Origin: Riptortus pedestris
Lineage: Eukaryota; Arthropoda; Insecta; Hemiptera; Alydidae
DNA: 64,000 bases
Assembly (NCBI GenBank): GCA_019009955.1
Contig: CM032228.1
Span: 1,483,501-1,547,500, forward strand
Direction: 5' to 3'
Shown: positions 35,301 to 49,382 of the stretch, in pieces
How positions within the stretch are numbered: position 1 is the first letter of the stretch
How the letters are laid out: each line of letters opens with the position of its first letter
Made by a program: the position numbers and the translations under genes
Notes under the pieces: model-generated
Told to the model about the DNA's origin: nothing
Database searches by the model: none
Seen by the model: only the letters and a program-made list of their open reading frames with translations

Positions 35301-36362
35301 ATTTATGGCCGAAAACTGACATATCACCATCTGATTATTCAATACAGGGGAGTACATAACATATAACATCATTTATGGCCCGAAAACTGACATATCACCA
35401 TCAGTATTCAATACAGGGAGTACATAACATATAACATCATTTATGGCCCGAAAAAAACTGACATATCACCATCAGTATTCAATACAGGGAGTACATAACA
35501 TATTACAATCATTTATGCCGAAAACTGACATATCACATCAGTATTCAATATAGGGAGTACATAACATATAACATCATTTATGGCCGAAAACCTGACATAT
35601 CACCATCAGTATTCAATATAGGGAGTACTTAAACATATAACAACATTCTATGGTCCGAAAACTGACATCATCACCATCATTATTCAATACAGGGAGTACA
35701 TAACAATATAACAACATTTATTATGGCCCAAAACTGACATATCACCATCAGTATTCAATGTTAGGGACATGTAGTACATAACATATAACAAACATTTATG
35801 GCCCAAAACTGACATAATCACCATCAGTAATTCAATACAGGTAGTATAACATAACATATAACATCATTAATTTATGGGCCGAAAAACCTGACAAATCATC
35901 CATCAGTATTCAATACAGGGAGTACATAACATAAACAACATTTATGGCCGAAAACTGACCATATCACCATCAGTATTCAATACAGGGAGTACATAAAACA
36001 TATAACAACATTTATGGCCGAAAACTGACGATATCACCATCAGTATTCAATATAGGGGGAGTACATAACATATAACAACATTTATTGGCCGAAAACTGAC
36101 ATATCACCATCAGTATTCTATTATAGGGAGTACATAACATAAAACATCATTTATGGCCGAAAACTGACATATTATCACTCATCAGTATTCAATATAGGGA
36201 GTACATAACATATAACAACATTTATGGCCGAAAACTGACATATCACCATCAGTATTCAATATAGGGAGTACATAACATATAACAACATTTATGGCCGAAA
36301 ACTGACATATCACCATCAGTATTCAATACAGGGAGTACATAACATATAACAACATTTATAGA
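32309..36362. repeat. Tandem array M: 67-bp monomer, about 60 copies, amplified inside an HLE
   Basis: The unit contains 'tggccgaaaactgacatatc', 'accatcagtattcaatacag' and 'ggagtacataacatataaca' then 'acattta'. It corresponds block by block to the HLE interior 'ggccgaaaactga..aatatc..ttaatattcaagatagagaataa..gtataacaatattta'. The HLE sequence before the first unit and after the last unit ('tagaacattgactttgcaat') is continuous with it. Units at 32309-33790 and 36190-36362 are nearly identical. Units at about 33830-36150 carry many one- to four-base insertions and deletions. Confidence 0.97.
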
Positions 36363-36570
36363 ACATTGACTTTGCAATAGGTTTGATTCTATACTATTTA
36401 TCGATCTGAAGCACAACAACATAAATACTTGGAATTTTTCAAATTCCTCCCCTCTAAACCCCTTCTCCCTGGTCCGATTTTAGCCGTTAACGAACTTGAT
36501 CTTCATTTTTACACAAAACATTTAAATATCGAGTTTGGTAACGATAAACCAAAAATTGCGACCGCTAGAG
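36363..36570 (+). repeat. HLE continuation right of array M
   Basis: Reads 'gcaataggtttgattctata', 'tcgatctgaagcac', 'cctctaaaccccttctccct', 'cgagtttggtaacgataaac' and 'attgcgaccgctagagc'. It stops where a (TA)n tract would follow. Confidence 0.85.
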
Positions 36571-37311
36571 CTAGTATTATTCTATATATATTTTCGGTAT
36601 CATGAATATTATCCGAGATATTACTTTGGAGGGATGTCAATCCGCCAGCCGTTGCGACGGGCTGCTTATAAAGGAACAGCTACTAGAATGGCTGACCTCA
36701 TCTCGTTACTCGAAATAAATTGTGTTCTGATAAAACTATATAATAAATGTCCTGCCAACTGCTCACATAAACTGGCGGCATAGTCAGTGAAACGTGAAAA
36801 CAAAATATTTGTTATCTTCGCTTCTGGAACAGCGCTCAAAAATATATATCTTTTACTTTTTGTAATTGTGTTCTGATAACTTTGTAATCATAATGTTTCC
36901 TGCCGTTGCTTGGCAGGATGTCTGACTAATGTTGATAAGATTTGTAGCTATTACAATTTATGTGTTTATATATGCTGATAACGATAGATGAGTTTATTGT
37001 GTTGGATTTAAGCAACTTGTGACAATTTCTCTAGGGATGTGATAACTGTTATCGTAAATTGGTGGGTTTTCACGCCCACCCCCTTGTTGGAGTCGTGGCT
37101 TACATGTCATAATCTCTTGCCTCTCGTCTCTCTCTCATAATGAATAACCCATCCTTATAGATTAGACGGTGGTGACGTCATTACAACAGGAAAATCACTT
37201 CCTTCAATAGCAAGTCTATCCATACTAGATGCTTCCTGAGTGGCATCGGACCCTGCCCTTCACAAATGTATGTACTTTCATTTTATTCTGCTGTCATTTT
37301 TTTCCTTGTTG
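36571..37311. other. No recognised feature
   Basis: Mixed-composition sequence without coding frames or repeats that I can recognise. Confidence 0.45.
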
Positions 37312-38167
<856 letters not shown>

Positions 38168-41100
38168 ATGGTGGCAGCTGCTGGTAATCTGCTCACTTTA
38201 CGCAGCCACTCTCACATCTACTTTCGGAGTTATGTCCATCGAGTAATATTTGGGGAGAGGTGTTTGGAAGAGAGAGCCTCCGCAGGTCATATAGGCTAGA
38301 TGGCAGCTGCTGGTAATCTGCTCACTTTACGCAGCCACTCTCACATCTACTTTCGGAGTTATGTCCATCGAGTAATATTTGGGGAGAGGTGTTTGGAAGA
38401 GAGAGCCTCCGCAGGTCATATAGGCTAGATGGCAGCTGCTGGTAATCTGCTCACTTTACGCAGCCACTCTCACATCTACTTTCGGAGTTATGTCCATCGA
38501 GTAATATTTGGGGAGAGGTGTTTGGGAAGAGAGAGGGCCTCCGCAGGTCATATAGGCAAGATGGCAGCTGCTGTAATCTGCTCACTTTACGCAGCCACTC
38601 TCACATCTACTTTCGGAAGATTATGTCCGTAATCGAGTAATATTTGGGGAGAGGTGTTTGGAAGAGGAGAGCCTCCGCAGGTCCTATAGGCTAGATGGCA
38701 GCAGCTGGTAATCTGCTCACTTTACGCCAGCCACTCTCACATCTACTTTTCGGAGTTATGTCCATCGAGTAATATTTGGGGAGAGGTGTTTTGGAAGAGA
38801 GAGCCTCCGCAGGTCATATAGTGCAAGATGGCAGCTTGCTGGTAATCTGCTCACCTTTGACGCAGCCACTCTCACATCTACTTTCGGAGTTATGTCCATG
38901 CGAGATAATATTTGGGGAGAGGTGTTTGGAAGAGAGAGCCTCCGCAGGTCATATAGGCCTAGATGGCAGCAGCTGGTAATCTGCTCACTTTAAACGCAGC
39001 CACTCTCACATCTACTTTCGAGTTATGTCCATCGAGTAATATTTGGGGAGGGGAGAGGTGTTTGGAAGAGAGAGCCTCCGCAGGTCATATAGCTTGATGG
39101 CAGCAGCTCGGTTTTCTGCTCACTTTACGCAGCCACTCTCAACAATCCTACTGTTCGGAGTTATGTCCATCGAGTAATATTTTTGGGGGAGAGGTGTTTG
39201 GAAAGGGGAGAGCCTCCGCAGGTTCATATAGGCTAGATGGCAGCTGCTGGTAATCTGCTCACTTTACGCAGCCATTGCCACTCTCACATCTACTTTCGGA
39301 GTTATGTCCATCGAGTAATATTTTGGGGAGAGGTGTTTGGAAGAGAGAGCCTCCGCAGGTCATATAGGCTTGGATGGCAGCTGCTGGTAATCTGCTCACT
39401 TTACGCAGCCACTCTCACATCTACTTTCGGAGTTTTGTCCATCGAGTAATATTTTTGGGGGAGAGGTGTTTGGAAGAGAGAGCCTCCGCAGGTCATATAG
39501 CTTGAGTCTTGATGGCAGCAGCTGGTAACTGCTCACTTTACGCAGCCACTCTCACCATCCAACATCGGAGTTATGTCCCATCGAGTAATATTTGTGAGGG
39601 ATAGGTGTTTGTGAAGAGAGAGCCTCCGCAATCAGGTCATATAGGCTAGATGGCAGCTGCTGGTAATCTGCTCACTTTTACGCAGCAACTCTCTCACATC
39701 TACTTTTCGGAGTTATGTCCATCGAGTAATATTTGGGGAGAGGTGTTTGGAAGAGAGAGCCTCCGCAGGTTCTTATAGGCAAGATGGCAGCAGCTGGTAT
39801 CTGCTTCACTTTACGCAGCCACTCTCACATCTACTTTCGGAGTTATGTCCATCGAGTAATATTTGGGGAGAGGTGTTTGGAAGAGAAGAGCCTCCGCAAG
39901 GTCATATAGGCTAGATGGCAGCTGCTGGTAATCTGCTCACTTTTACGCAGACTCACTCTCACATCTACTTCGGAGTTATGTCCCATCGAGTAATATTTTG
40001 GGGAGATGTGTTTGGAAGAGAGAGCCTCCGCAGCGTCATATAGGCTTGATGGCCAGGCTGCTGGTAATCTGCTCACTTTACGCAGGCCACACTCTCACAT
40101 CTACTTTCGGAGTTATGTCCATCGAGTAATATTTGGGGAGAGGTGTTTGGAAGAGAGAGCCTTCCGCAGGTCATATAGGCTTGATGGCAGCAGCTGGTAA
40201 TCTGCTCACTTACGCAGCCACTCTCACATCTACTTTCGGAGTTATGTCCATCGAGCAATATTTGGGGAGAGGTGTTTGGAAGAGAGAGCCTCCGCAGGTC
40301 ATATAGGCTAGATGGCAGCTGCTGGTAATCTGCTCACTTTACGCAGCCACTCTCAACATCTACTTTCGGAGTTATGTCCATCCGAGTAATATTTGGGGAG
40401 AGGTGTTTGGAAGAGAGAGCCTCCGCAGGTCATATAGGCTAGATGGCAGCAGCTGGTAATCTGCTCACTTTACGCAGCCACTGCTCACATCTACTTTCGG
40501 AGTTATGTCCATCGAGTAATATTTGGGGAGAGGTGTTTTGGAAAGAGAGAGCCTCCGCAGGTCATATAGGCAAGATGGCAGCTGCCTGGTAATCTGCTCA
40601 CTTTACGCAGCCACTCTCACATCTACTTTCGGAGTTATGTCCATATCGAGTAATATTTGGGGGAGAGGTGTTTGGAAGAGAGAGCCTCCGCAGGTCAATA
40701 TAGGCTAGATGGCACCAGCTGGTAATCTGCTCACTTTACGCAGCCACTCTCACATCTACTTTCGGAGTTATGTCCATCGAGTAATATTTGGGGAGAGGTG
40801 TTTGGAAGAGAGAGTCCTCCGCAGGTCATATAGGCTTGATGGCAGCAGCTTGGTAATCTGCTCACTTTACGCAGCCACTCTCACATCTACTTTCGGAGTT
40901 ATGGTCCATCGAGTAATATTTGGGAGAGGTGTTTGAAGAGAGAGCCTCCGCAGGTCATAAAGGCCCTAGATGGCAGCTGCTGGTAATCTGCTCACTGTTA
41001 CGCAGCCACTCTCACATCTACTTTCGGAGTTATGTCCATCGAGTATATTTGGGGAGATGTGTTAAGGAAGAGAGAGCCTCCGCAGGTCATATAGGCTTGA

Positions 41101-44100
41101 TGGCAGCTGCTGGTAATCTGCTCATTTCTTTACGCAGCCACTCTCACATCTACTTTCGAGAGTTAATGTCCATCGGAGTAATATTTGTGGGAGAGGTGTT
41201 TGGAAGAGAGAGCCTCCGCAGGTCATATAGGCTTGATGGCAGCAGCTGGTAATCTTGCTCACTTTACGCAGCCACTCTCACATCTACTTTCGGAGTTATG
41301 GTTCCATCGAGTAATAATTTGGGGAGAGGTGTTTGGAAGAGAGAGCCTCCGCAGGTCATATAGGCTAGATGGCAGCTGCTGGTAATCTGCTCACTTTACG
41401 CAGGCCCACTCTCACAATCTACTATTCGGAGTTATGTCCATCGAGTAATATTTGGGGAGAGGTGATTTTTGGAAGAGAGAGCCTCCGCAGGTCATATAAG
41501 GCAAGATGGCAGCAGCAGTGGTAATACTGCTCACTTTACGCAGGCCACTCTCACATCTACTCTTTCGGAGTTATGTCTCCATCGAGTAAATATTGGGGAG
41601 AGGTGTTTGGAAGAGAGAGCCTCCGCAGGTCATATAGGCTAGATGGCAGCTGCTGAAATCTGCTCACTTACGCAGCCACCTCCCATCTACTTTCGGAGTT
41701 ATGTCCCATCGAGTAATATTTGGGGAGAGGTGTTTGGAAGAGAGAGCCTCCGCAGGTCATATAGGCATGATGGCAGCTGCTTGGTAATCTGCTCACTTTA
41801 ACGCAGGCCACTCTCACATCTACTTTCGGAGTTATGTCCATCGAGTAATATTTTGGGAGAGGGTTGTTTGGAAGAGAGAGCCTCCGCAGGTCATATAGGC
41901 TTGATGGCAAGCAGCTGTAATCTGCTCACTTTACGCAGCCACTCTCACATCTACTTTCGGAGTTATGTCCCATCGAGTAATATTTGGGGAGAGGTGTTTG
42001 GAAGAGAGAGCCTCCGCAGGTCATATAGGCTAGATGGCAGCTGCCTGGTAATCTGCCTCAGGGGGCTTTACGCAGCCAACTCTCACATCTACTTTCGGAG
42101 TTATGGGTCATCGAGTAATATTTTGGGGAGAGGTGTTTGGAAGAGAGAGCCTCCGCAGGTCATATAGGCAAGATGGCAGCAGCTGGTAATCTGCTCACTT
42201 TATACGCAGCCACTCTCACATCTACTTTCGGAATAAAAAAAAAGTATGTCCCATCGAGTAATATTTGGGAGAGGTGTTTGGAAGAGAGAGCCTCCGCAGG
42301 TTCATATAGGCTAGATGGCAACGCTGCTGGTAATCTGCTCACTTTACGCAGCCACTCTCACATCTACTTTCGGAGTTTATGTCCATCGAGTAAATATTTG
42401 GGGAGAGGTGTTTGGAAGAGAGAGCCTCCGCAGGTCATAATAGGCTTGATGGCAGCAGCTGGTAATCTTGCTCACTTACGCAGCCCACTCTCACATCTAC
42501 TTTCGGAGTTATGTCCATCGAGTAATATTTGGGGAGAGTGTTTGGGAAGAGAGATCTCCTCCGCAGGTCAATATAGGCTAGATTGGCAGCAGCTGGTTAA
42601 TCTGCTCACTTTACGCGCCACTCTCACATCTACTTTCGGAGTTATGTCCATCGAGTAATATTTGGGGAGAGGTGTTTGGAAGAGAGAGCCTCCGCAGGTC
42701 ATATAGGCAAGATGGCAGCTGCTGGTAATCTGCTCACTTTACGCAGCCACTCTCACATCTACTTTCGGAGTTATGTCCATCGAGTAATATTTGGGGAGAG
42801 GTGTTTGAAGAGAGAGTCCTCCGCAGGTCATATAGGCAAGATGGCAGCTGCTGGTAATGCTGCTCACTTTTACGCAGCCACTCTCACATCTACTTTCGGA
42901 GTTATGTCCATCGAGTAATATTGGGGAGAGGTGTTTGGAATGAGAGAGCCTCCGCAGAGGTCATATAGGCTTGATGGGCAAGCTGCTGCGTAATCTGCTC
43001 AACTTTACGCAGCCACTCTCACATCCTACTTTTCGGAGTTATGTCCCATTCGAGTAATATTTGGGGAGAGGTGTTTGGAATAAGAGCCTCCGCATGTCAT
43101 ATAGGGCAAGAATGGCAAGCTGCTGGTAATCTGCTCACTTTACGGCAGCCCACTCTCACATCTACTTTCGGGAGTTATGTCCCATCGAGTAATATTTGGG
43201 AGAGGTGTTGGAAGAGAGAGCCTTTCCGCAGGTCATATAGGCTAGATGGGCAGCCAGCTGGTAATCTGCTCACTTTACGCAGCACACTCTCACATCTACT
43301 TTCGGAGTTATGGTCCATCGAGTAAATAATTTGGGTGGAGAAGGTGTTTGGATGAGATAGAAGCCTCCGCAGGTCATGATAGGCTTGATGGTAACCCGCA
43401 GCAGTTACTTCGAGTTATGTCCATCAGTAATTATTTTGGGGAGAGGTGTTTTGGAAGAGAGAGCCTCCGCAGGTCATATAGGCTAGATGGCAGCTGCTGG
43501 TAATCTGCTCACTTTAACTCAGCCACCCCACATCTACTTTCGGAGTTATGTCCACGAGTAATATTTGGGGAGAGGTGTTTTTGGAAGAGAGAGCCTCCGC
43601 AGTTCATATAGCTTGAAGGCAGCTGCTGTAAATCTGCTCACTTTAAACGCAAGCACTCTCACATCTACTTTCGAGTTATGTCCATCGAGTAATTTTGGGG
43701 CGAGGTGTTTGGAAGAGAGAGCCTCCGCAGGTCATATAGGCTTGATGGCAGCTGCTGGTAATCTGCTCACTTTACGCAGCCACTCTCACATCTACTTTCG
43801 GAGTTATGTCCATCGAGTAATATTTGGGGAGAGGTGTTTGGAAGAGAGAGCCTCCGCAGGTCATATAGGCTAGATGGCAGATGCGGGTATTCTGATCAGT
43901 TTACGCAGACACTCTCACATCTAGTTTCGGAGTTATGTGCAGCGAGTAGTATTTGGGGAGAGGTGTTTGAGAGAGCCTCCGCAGGTCATATAGGCAAGAT
44001 GGCAGCTGGTAATCTGCTCACTTTACGCAGCCACTCTCACATCTACTTTCGGAGTTATGTCCATCGAGTAATATTTGGGGAGAGGTGTTTGGAAGAGAGA

Positions 44101-47100
44101 GCCTCCGCAGGTCATATAGGCTAGATGGCAGCTGCTGGTAATCTGCTCACTTTACGCAGCCACTCTCACATCTACTTTCGGAGTTATGTCCATCGAGTAA
44201 TATTTGGGGAGGTGTTTGGATGAGAGAGCCTCCGCTGGTAATATAGGCTTGATGGCAGCTGCTGGTACTCTGCTCACTATACGAATCCACTCTCTCTTCT
44301 ACTTGAGGAGTTATGTCCATCGAGTAATATTTGGGGAGAGGTGTTTGGAAGAGAGAGCCTCCGCAGGTCATATAGGCTTGATGGCAGCAGCTGGTAATCT
44401 GCTCACTTTACGCAGCCACTCTCACATCTACTTTCGGAGTTATGTCCATCGAGTAATATTTGGGGAGAGGTGTTTGGAAGAGAGAGCCTCCGCAGGTCAT
44501 ATAGGCTAGATGGCAGCAGCTGGTAATCTGCTCACTTTACGCAGCCACTCTCACATCTACTTTCGGAGTTATGTCCATCGAGTAATATTTGGGGAGAGGT
44601 GTTTGGAAGAGAGAGCCTCCGCAGGTCATATAGGCTAGATGGCAGCTGCTGGTAATCTGCTCACTTTACGCAGCCACTCTCACATCTACTTTCGGAGTTA
44701 TGTCCATCGAGTAATATTTGGGGAGAGGTGTTTGGAAGAGAGAGCCTCCGCAGGTCATATAGGCTTGATGGCAGCTGCTGGTAATCTGCTCACTTTACGC
44801 AGCCACTCTCACATCTACTTTCGGAGTTATGTCCATCGAGTAATATTTGGGGAGAGGTGTTTGGAAGAGAGAGCCTCCGCAGGTCATATAGGCTTGATGG
44901 CAGCAGCTGGTAATCTGCTCACTTTACGCAGCCACTCTCACATCTACTTTCGGAGTTATGTCCATCGAGTAATATTTGGGGAGAGGTGTTTGGAAGAGAG
45001 AGCCTCCGCAGGTCATATAGGCTAGATGGCAGCTGCTGGTAATCTGCTCACTTTACGCAGCCACTCTCACATCTACTTTCGGAGTTATGTCCATCGAGTA
45101 ATATTTGGGGAGAGGTGTTTGGAAGAGAGAGCCTCCGCAGGTCATATAGGCTTGATGGCAGCAGCTGGTAATCTGCTCACTTTACGCAGCCACTCTCACA
45201 TCTACTTTCGGAGTTATGTCCATCGAGTAATATTTGGGGAGAGGTGTTTGGAAGAGAGAGCCTCCGCAGGTCATATAGGCTAGATGGCAGCAGCTGGTAA
45301 TCTGCTCACTTTACGCAGCCACTCTCACATCTACTTTCGGAGTTATGTCCATCGAGTAATATTTGGGGAGAGGTGTTTGGAAGAGAGAGCCTCCGCAGGT
45401 CATATAGGCTTGATGGCAGCAGCTGGTAATCTGCTCACTTTACGCAGCCACTCTCACATCTACTTTCGGAGTTATGTCCATCGAGTAATATTTGGGGAGA
45501 GGTGTTTGGAAGAGAGAGCATCCGCAGGTCATATAGGCCAGATGGCAGCTGCTGGTAATCTGCTCACTTTACGCAGCCACTCTCACATCTACTTTCGGAG
45601 TTATGTCCATCGAGTAATATTTGGGGAGAGGTGTTTGGAAGAGAGAGCCTCCGCAGGTCATATAGGCAAGATGGCAGCAGCTGGTAATCTGCTCACTTTA
45701 CGCAGCCACTCTCACATCTACTTTCGGAGTTATGTCCATCGAGTAATATTTGGGGAGAGGTGTTTGGAAGAGAGAGCCTCCGCAGGTCATATAGGCTAGA
45801 TGGCAGCAGCTGGTAATCTGCTCACTTTACGCAGCCACTCTCACATCTACTTTCGGAGTTATGTCCATCGAGTAATATTTGGGGAGAGGTGTTTGGAAGA
45901 GAGCCTCCGCAGGTCATATAGGCTAGATGGCAGCTGCTGGTAATCTGCTCACTTTACGCAGCCACTCTCACATCTACTTTCGGAGTTATGTCCATCGAGT
46001 AATATTTGGGGGAGAGGTGTTTGGAAGAGAGAGCCTCCGCAGGTCATATAGGCAAGATGGCAGCTGCTGGTAATCTGCTCACTTTACGCAGCCACTCTCA
46101 CATCTACTTTCGGAGTTATGTCCATCGAGTAATATTTGGGGAGAGGTGTTTGGAAGAGAGAGCCTCCGCAGGTCATATAGGCTAGATGGCAGCAGCTGGT
46201 AATCTGCTCACTTTACGCAGCCACTCTCACATCTACTTTCGGAGTTATGTCCATCGAGTAATATTTGGGGAGAGGTGTTTGGAAGAGAGAGCCTCCGCAG
46301 GTCATATAGGCTAGATGGCAGCTGCTGGTAATCTGCTCACTTTACGCAGCCACTCTCACATCTACTTTCGGAGTTATGTCCATCGAGTAATATTTGGGGA
46401 GAGGTGTTTGGAAGAGAGAGCCTCCGCAGGTCATATAGGCTAGATGGCAGCTGCTGGTAATCTGCTCACTTTACGCAGCCACTCTCACATCTACTTTCGG
46501 AGTTATGTCCATCGAGTAATATTTGGGGAGAGGTGTTTGGAAGAGAGAGCCTCCGCAGGTCATATAGGCTTGATGGCAGCTGCTGGTAATCTGCTCACTT
46601 TACGCAGCCACTCTCACATCTACTTTCGGAGTTATGTCCATCGAGTAATATTTGGGGAGAGGTGTTTGGAAGAGAGAGCCTCCGCAGGTCATATAGGCTA
46701 GATGGCAGCTGCTGGTAATCTGCTCACTTTACGCAGCCACTCTCACATCTACTTTCGGAGTTATGTCCATCGAGTAATATTTGGGGAGAGGTGTTTGGAA
46801 GAGAGAGCCTCCGCAGGTCATATAGGCTTGATGGCAGCTGGTAATCTGCTCACTTTACGCAGCCACTCTCACATCTACTTTCGGAGTTATGTCCATCGAG
46901 TAATATTTGGGGAGAGGTGTTTGGAAGAGAGAGCCTCCGCAGGTCATATAGGCAAGATGGCAGCTGCTGGTAATCTGCTCACTTTACGCAGCCACTCTCA
47001 CATCTACTTTCGGAGTTATGTCCATCGAGTAATATTTGGGGAGAGGTGTTTGGAAGAGAGAGCCTCCGCAGGTCATATAGGCTTGATGGCAGCAGCTGGT

Positions 47101-47723
47101 AATCTGCTCACTTTACGCAGCCACTCTCACATCTACTTTCGGAGTTATGTCCATCGAGTAATATTTGGGGAGAGGTGTTTGGAAGAGAGAGCCTCCGCAG
47201 GTCATATAGGCTAGATGGCAGCTGCTGGTAATCTGCTCACTTTACGCAGCCACTCTCACATCTACTTTCGGAGTTATGTCCATCGAGTAATATTTGGGGA
47301 GAGGTGTTTGGAAGAGAGAGCCTCCGCAGGTCATATAGGCTAGATGGCAGCAGCTGGTAATCTGCTCACTTTACGCAGCCACTCTCACATCTACTTTCGG
47401 AGTTAAGTCCCTCGAGGAATATTTGGGGAGAGGTGTTTGGAAGAGAGAGCCTCCGCAGGTCATATAGGCTAGATGGCAGCTGCTGGTAATCTGCTCACTT
47501 TACGCAGCCACTCTCACATCTACTCTCGGAGTTATGTCCATCGAGTAATATTTGGGGAGAGGTGTTTGTAAGAGAGAGCCTCCGCAGGTCATATAGGCAA
47601 GATGGCAGCAGCTGGTAATCTGCTCACTTTACGCAGCCACTCTCACATCTACTTTCGGAGTTATGTCCATCGAGTAATATTTGGGGAGAGGTGTTTGGAA
47701 GAGAGAGCCTCCGCAGGTCATAT
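38168..47723. repeat. Tandem array O: 129-bp monomer, about 74 copies (9.6 kb)
   Basis: This is the largest array. The unit includes 'gatggcagctgctggtaatc', 'tgctcactttacgcagccac', 'tctcacatctactttcggag', 'ttatgtccatcgagtaatat' and 'gagagcctccgcaggtcata'. 129 bp is 43 codons, so one plus frame repeats a 43-residue peptide, but a codon just before ATG varies (tag, ttg, aag, cag) and many units read stop there. A second site varies ctg/cag. Units at 38510-43700 are full of single-base indels; units at 43730-47700 are almost clean. The segment 'ggtaatctgctcactttacg' with 'cagccactctcac' resembles the inverted HLE left terminus. Confidence 0.97.
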
Positions 47724-48267
47724 CTCAGCTCTCTGCTCCTTGAATAATAATTCCTTCTGGATCCCTTCACTTATCTTCCTTTCTTCTCACTCTATCACTT
47801 CACATCCTCTTACCCATTCTCACAGCACATTATACTCATACAAATAACCTATAAGAAAAAAAACACTATATAAAATAAACCTTGAGAAAGAGCTGTACTT
47901 TCGAAACTAGAGGCAAATCAAAAACCTATGTCAGATCATTAAAAGCAGATGGCATGAGTGTTGATGTAGGGAAGAGGTGATGTCATTTCATTATCTCTTC
48001 TCTGTTTCTCCTATAGTAGGAACCCTCCATGTCAATAGGACATGCATGCTTTATCGCAACCATACACGTTAACACGTATTTTAAGGTGGCTATTCACCAA
48101 CTTATGTAGTCTTTCCTGGCTGATGGTCGAGTAGATGATCAATCTATCTATATACTATGTACTGGCCAGTATTACTATTTCCTTTATTTATGTAATCCTT
48201 CAGTCAGCTGGTTTTTATCTTTATTTTAGACAAGTTATCAGGCAAATGTTAACCCTCATTCATAGCA
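47724..48267. other. Spacer with a possible retroelement-end motif
   Basis: No coding sequence was recognised. 47881-47908 ('cttgagaaagagctgtactt' then 'tcgaaact') has GAAAG..CTTTC able to pair, followed by GAAAC. This is a pattern typical of Penelope-like element ends related to the hammerhead core, though the CTGANGA half is not canonical. The rest is AT-rich. Confidence 0.35.
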
Positions 48268-49210
48268 TCATCAGACATCCCTACCTCACCATCAACACTC
48301 CTAGCGACCTATGCAGATGACACAACAATCCTTTCATCCGATCCTCATCCTATTACTGCTTCGTAGAATCTCCAATTCCACCTAACCGAGATCGAAAAAT
48401 GGTGTAATGCATGGCGCATACTGATGAACGAAAGGAAATCGCGCCATATCACCTTTTCCCTCCGGCGAAGTTCCTGACTTCCTTTTCACTTCTACAATAT
48501 ACCTATAACACCAGCAGATTGTGTACGCTACCTTGGACTACATTTGGACACCAGACTTACTTGGAAATCCCACACAATAATTAAAAGACAGGAACTAAAC
48601 AGACAATTCGGATAACTTTACGGACTGCCAAATAGAAAATCTCACTAGTCTACCGAAAACAAACTAACAATATAGAAGCTACTACTAAAATCAATATGGA
48701 CATACGGAATAGAAGTGTGGGCTACAGCAAAACCTTCCAACATCCAGACCTTCCAATCCAAAGTCCAGCCCACCATAGTAGATGCTCCATATTATGTTAC
48801 AAACCACACCCACCATACTTAACCCACCACCTAATATCCCATTTGTAAAGGACCTAATTCCCTTAAGATTCAGAAAATTCCACAGGAGGCTATCCAATCA
48901 TCCTAATCCAGACGTCCTAGTCCTTTCCAGTACCACTCATCCATATTCCCCTCGACAAGAGACAATGGCCCAGAGATCTGCTATAGGAGTGTAAAGTGCA
49001 GTGATAGCAGTGGCTACTTCCTTATCAAGTGCCATTCCTCCTTAGCTCTTCACTTCTTTGCCAGGCTGCTCCTCTCATTGTGGTGAAAGGGTGTGGCTAC
49101 TGTCAAGAGTGACGGAGGAACTATTGTATTGTACATATCGCACATTACCAAATGCATTTAAATGCAGGATGTAATATTCTCAATAAAATCTAATCTAAAA
49201 AAAAAAAAAT
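48268..49210 (+). pseudogene. LINE-C: Jockey-like ORF2 C-terminal remnant
   Basis: Starts in the reverse transcriptase palm with 'SPSTLLATYADDTTIL' (YADD catalytic motif intact at about 48313-48324). A TAG follows at about 48365. Further frames show the thumb region ('YLGLHLDTRLTWKSHT' at about 48530-48580, then 'WTYGIEVWATA') and the Jockey-type end ('FRKFHRRLSNHPNPDVLVLS', 48869-48927). Several stops and frameshifts separate these pieces. It ends in a poly-A run (about 49197-49209), as expected for a retrotransposed 3' end. In active elements this protein copies the element RNA into the chromosome; this copy is dead and truncated at 5'. No RNase H is present, so it is a different family from LINE-A. 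Confidence 0.8.
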
Positions 49211-49328
49211 CATTCATACCATTGAAGTTTTCCTTAAAGCTATTAGTAACTAAACGTATCATGTCCAGCTGAAATTCAAGTCAGTTTCCCATTGGCTTCT
49301 CAGGAAGAGATTAAATAAGTCTGTAATG

Positions 49329-49348
49329 CAGGTGCTGCATAAACTAAA
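49329..49348 (+). repeat. HLE left-terminus remnant
   Basis: 'gcaggtgctgcataaactaa' matches the HLE left end with two substitutions. No body is attached. Confidence 0.5.
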
Positions 49349-49382
49349 CTGAGGAAAGTGTTGAAATGAAACACGAGTGATC

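Noticed and set aside
38429..47847. Many 60-173-codon frames starting MAAAGNLL
   Set aside because: They are units of the 129-bp array. Stops at the variable codon and indels separate them, and there is no flanking gene structure.
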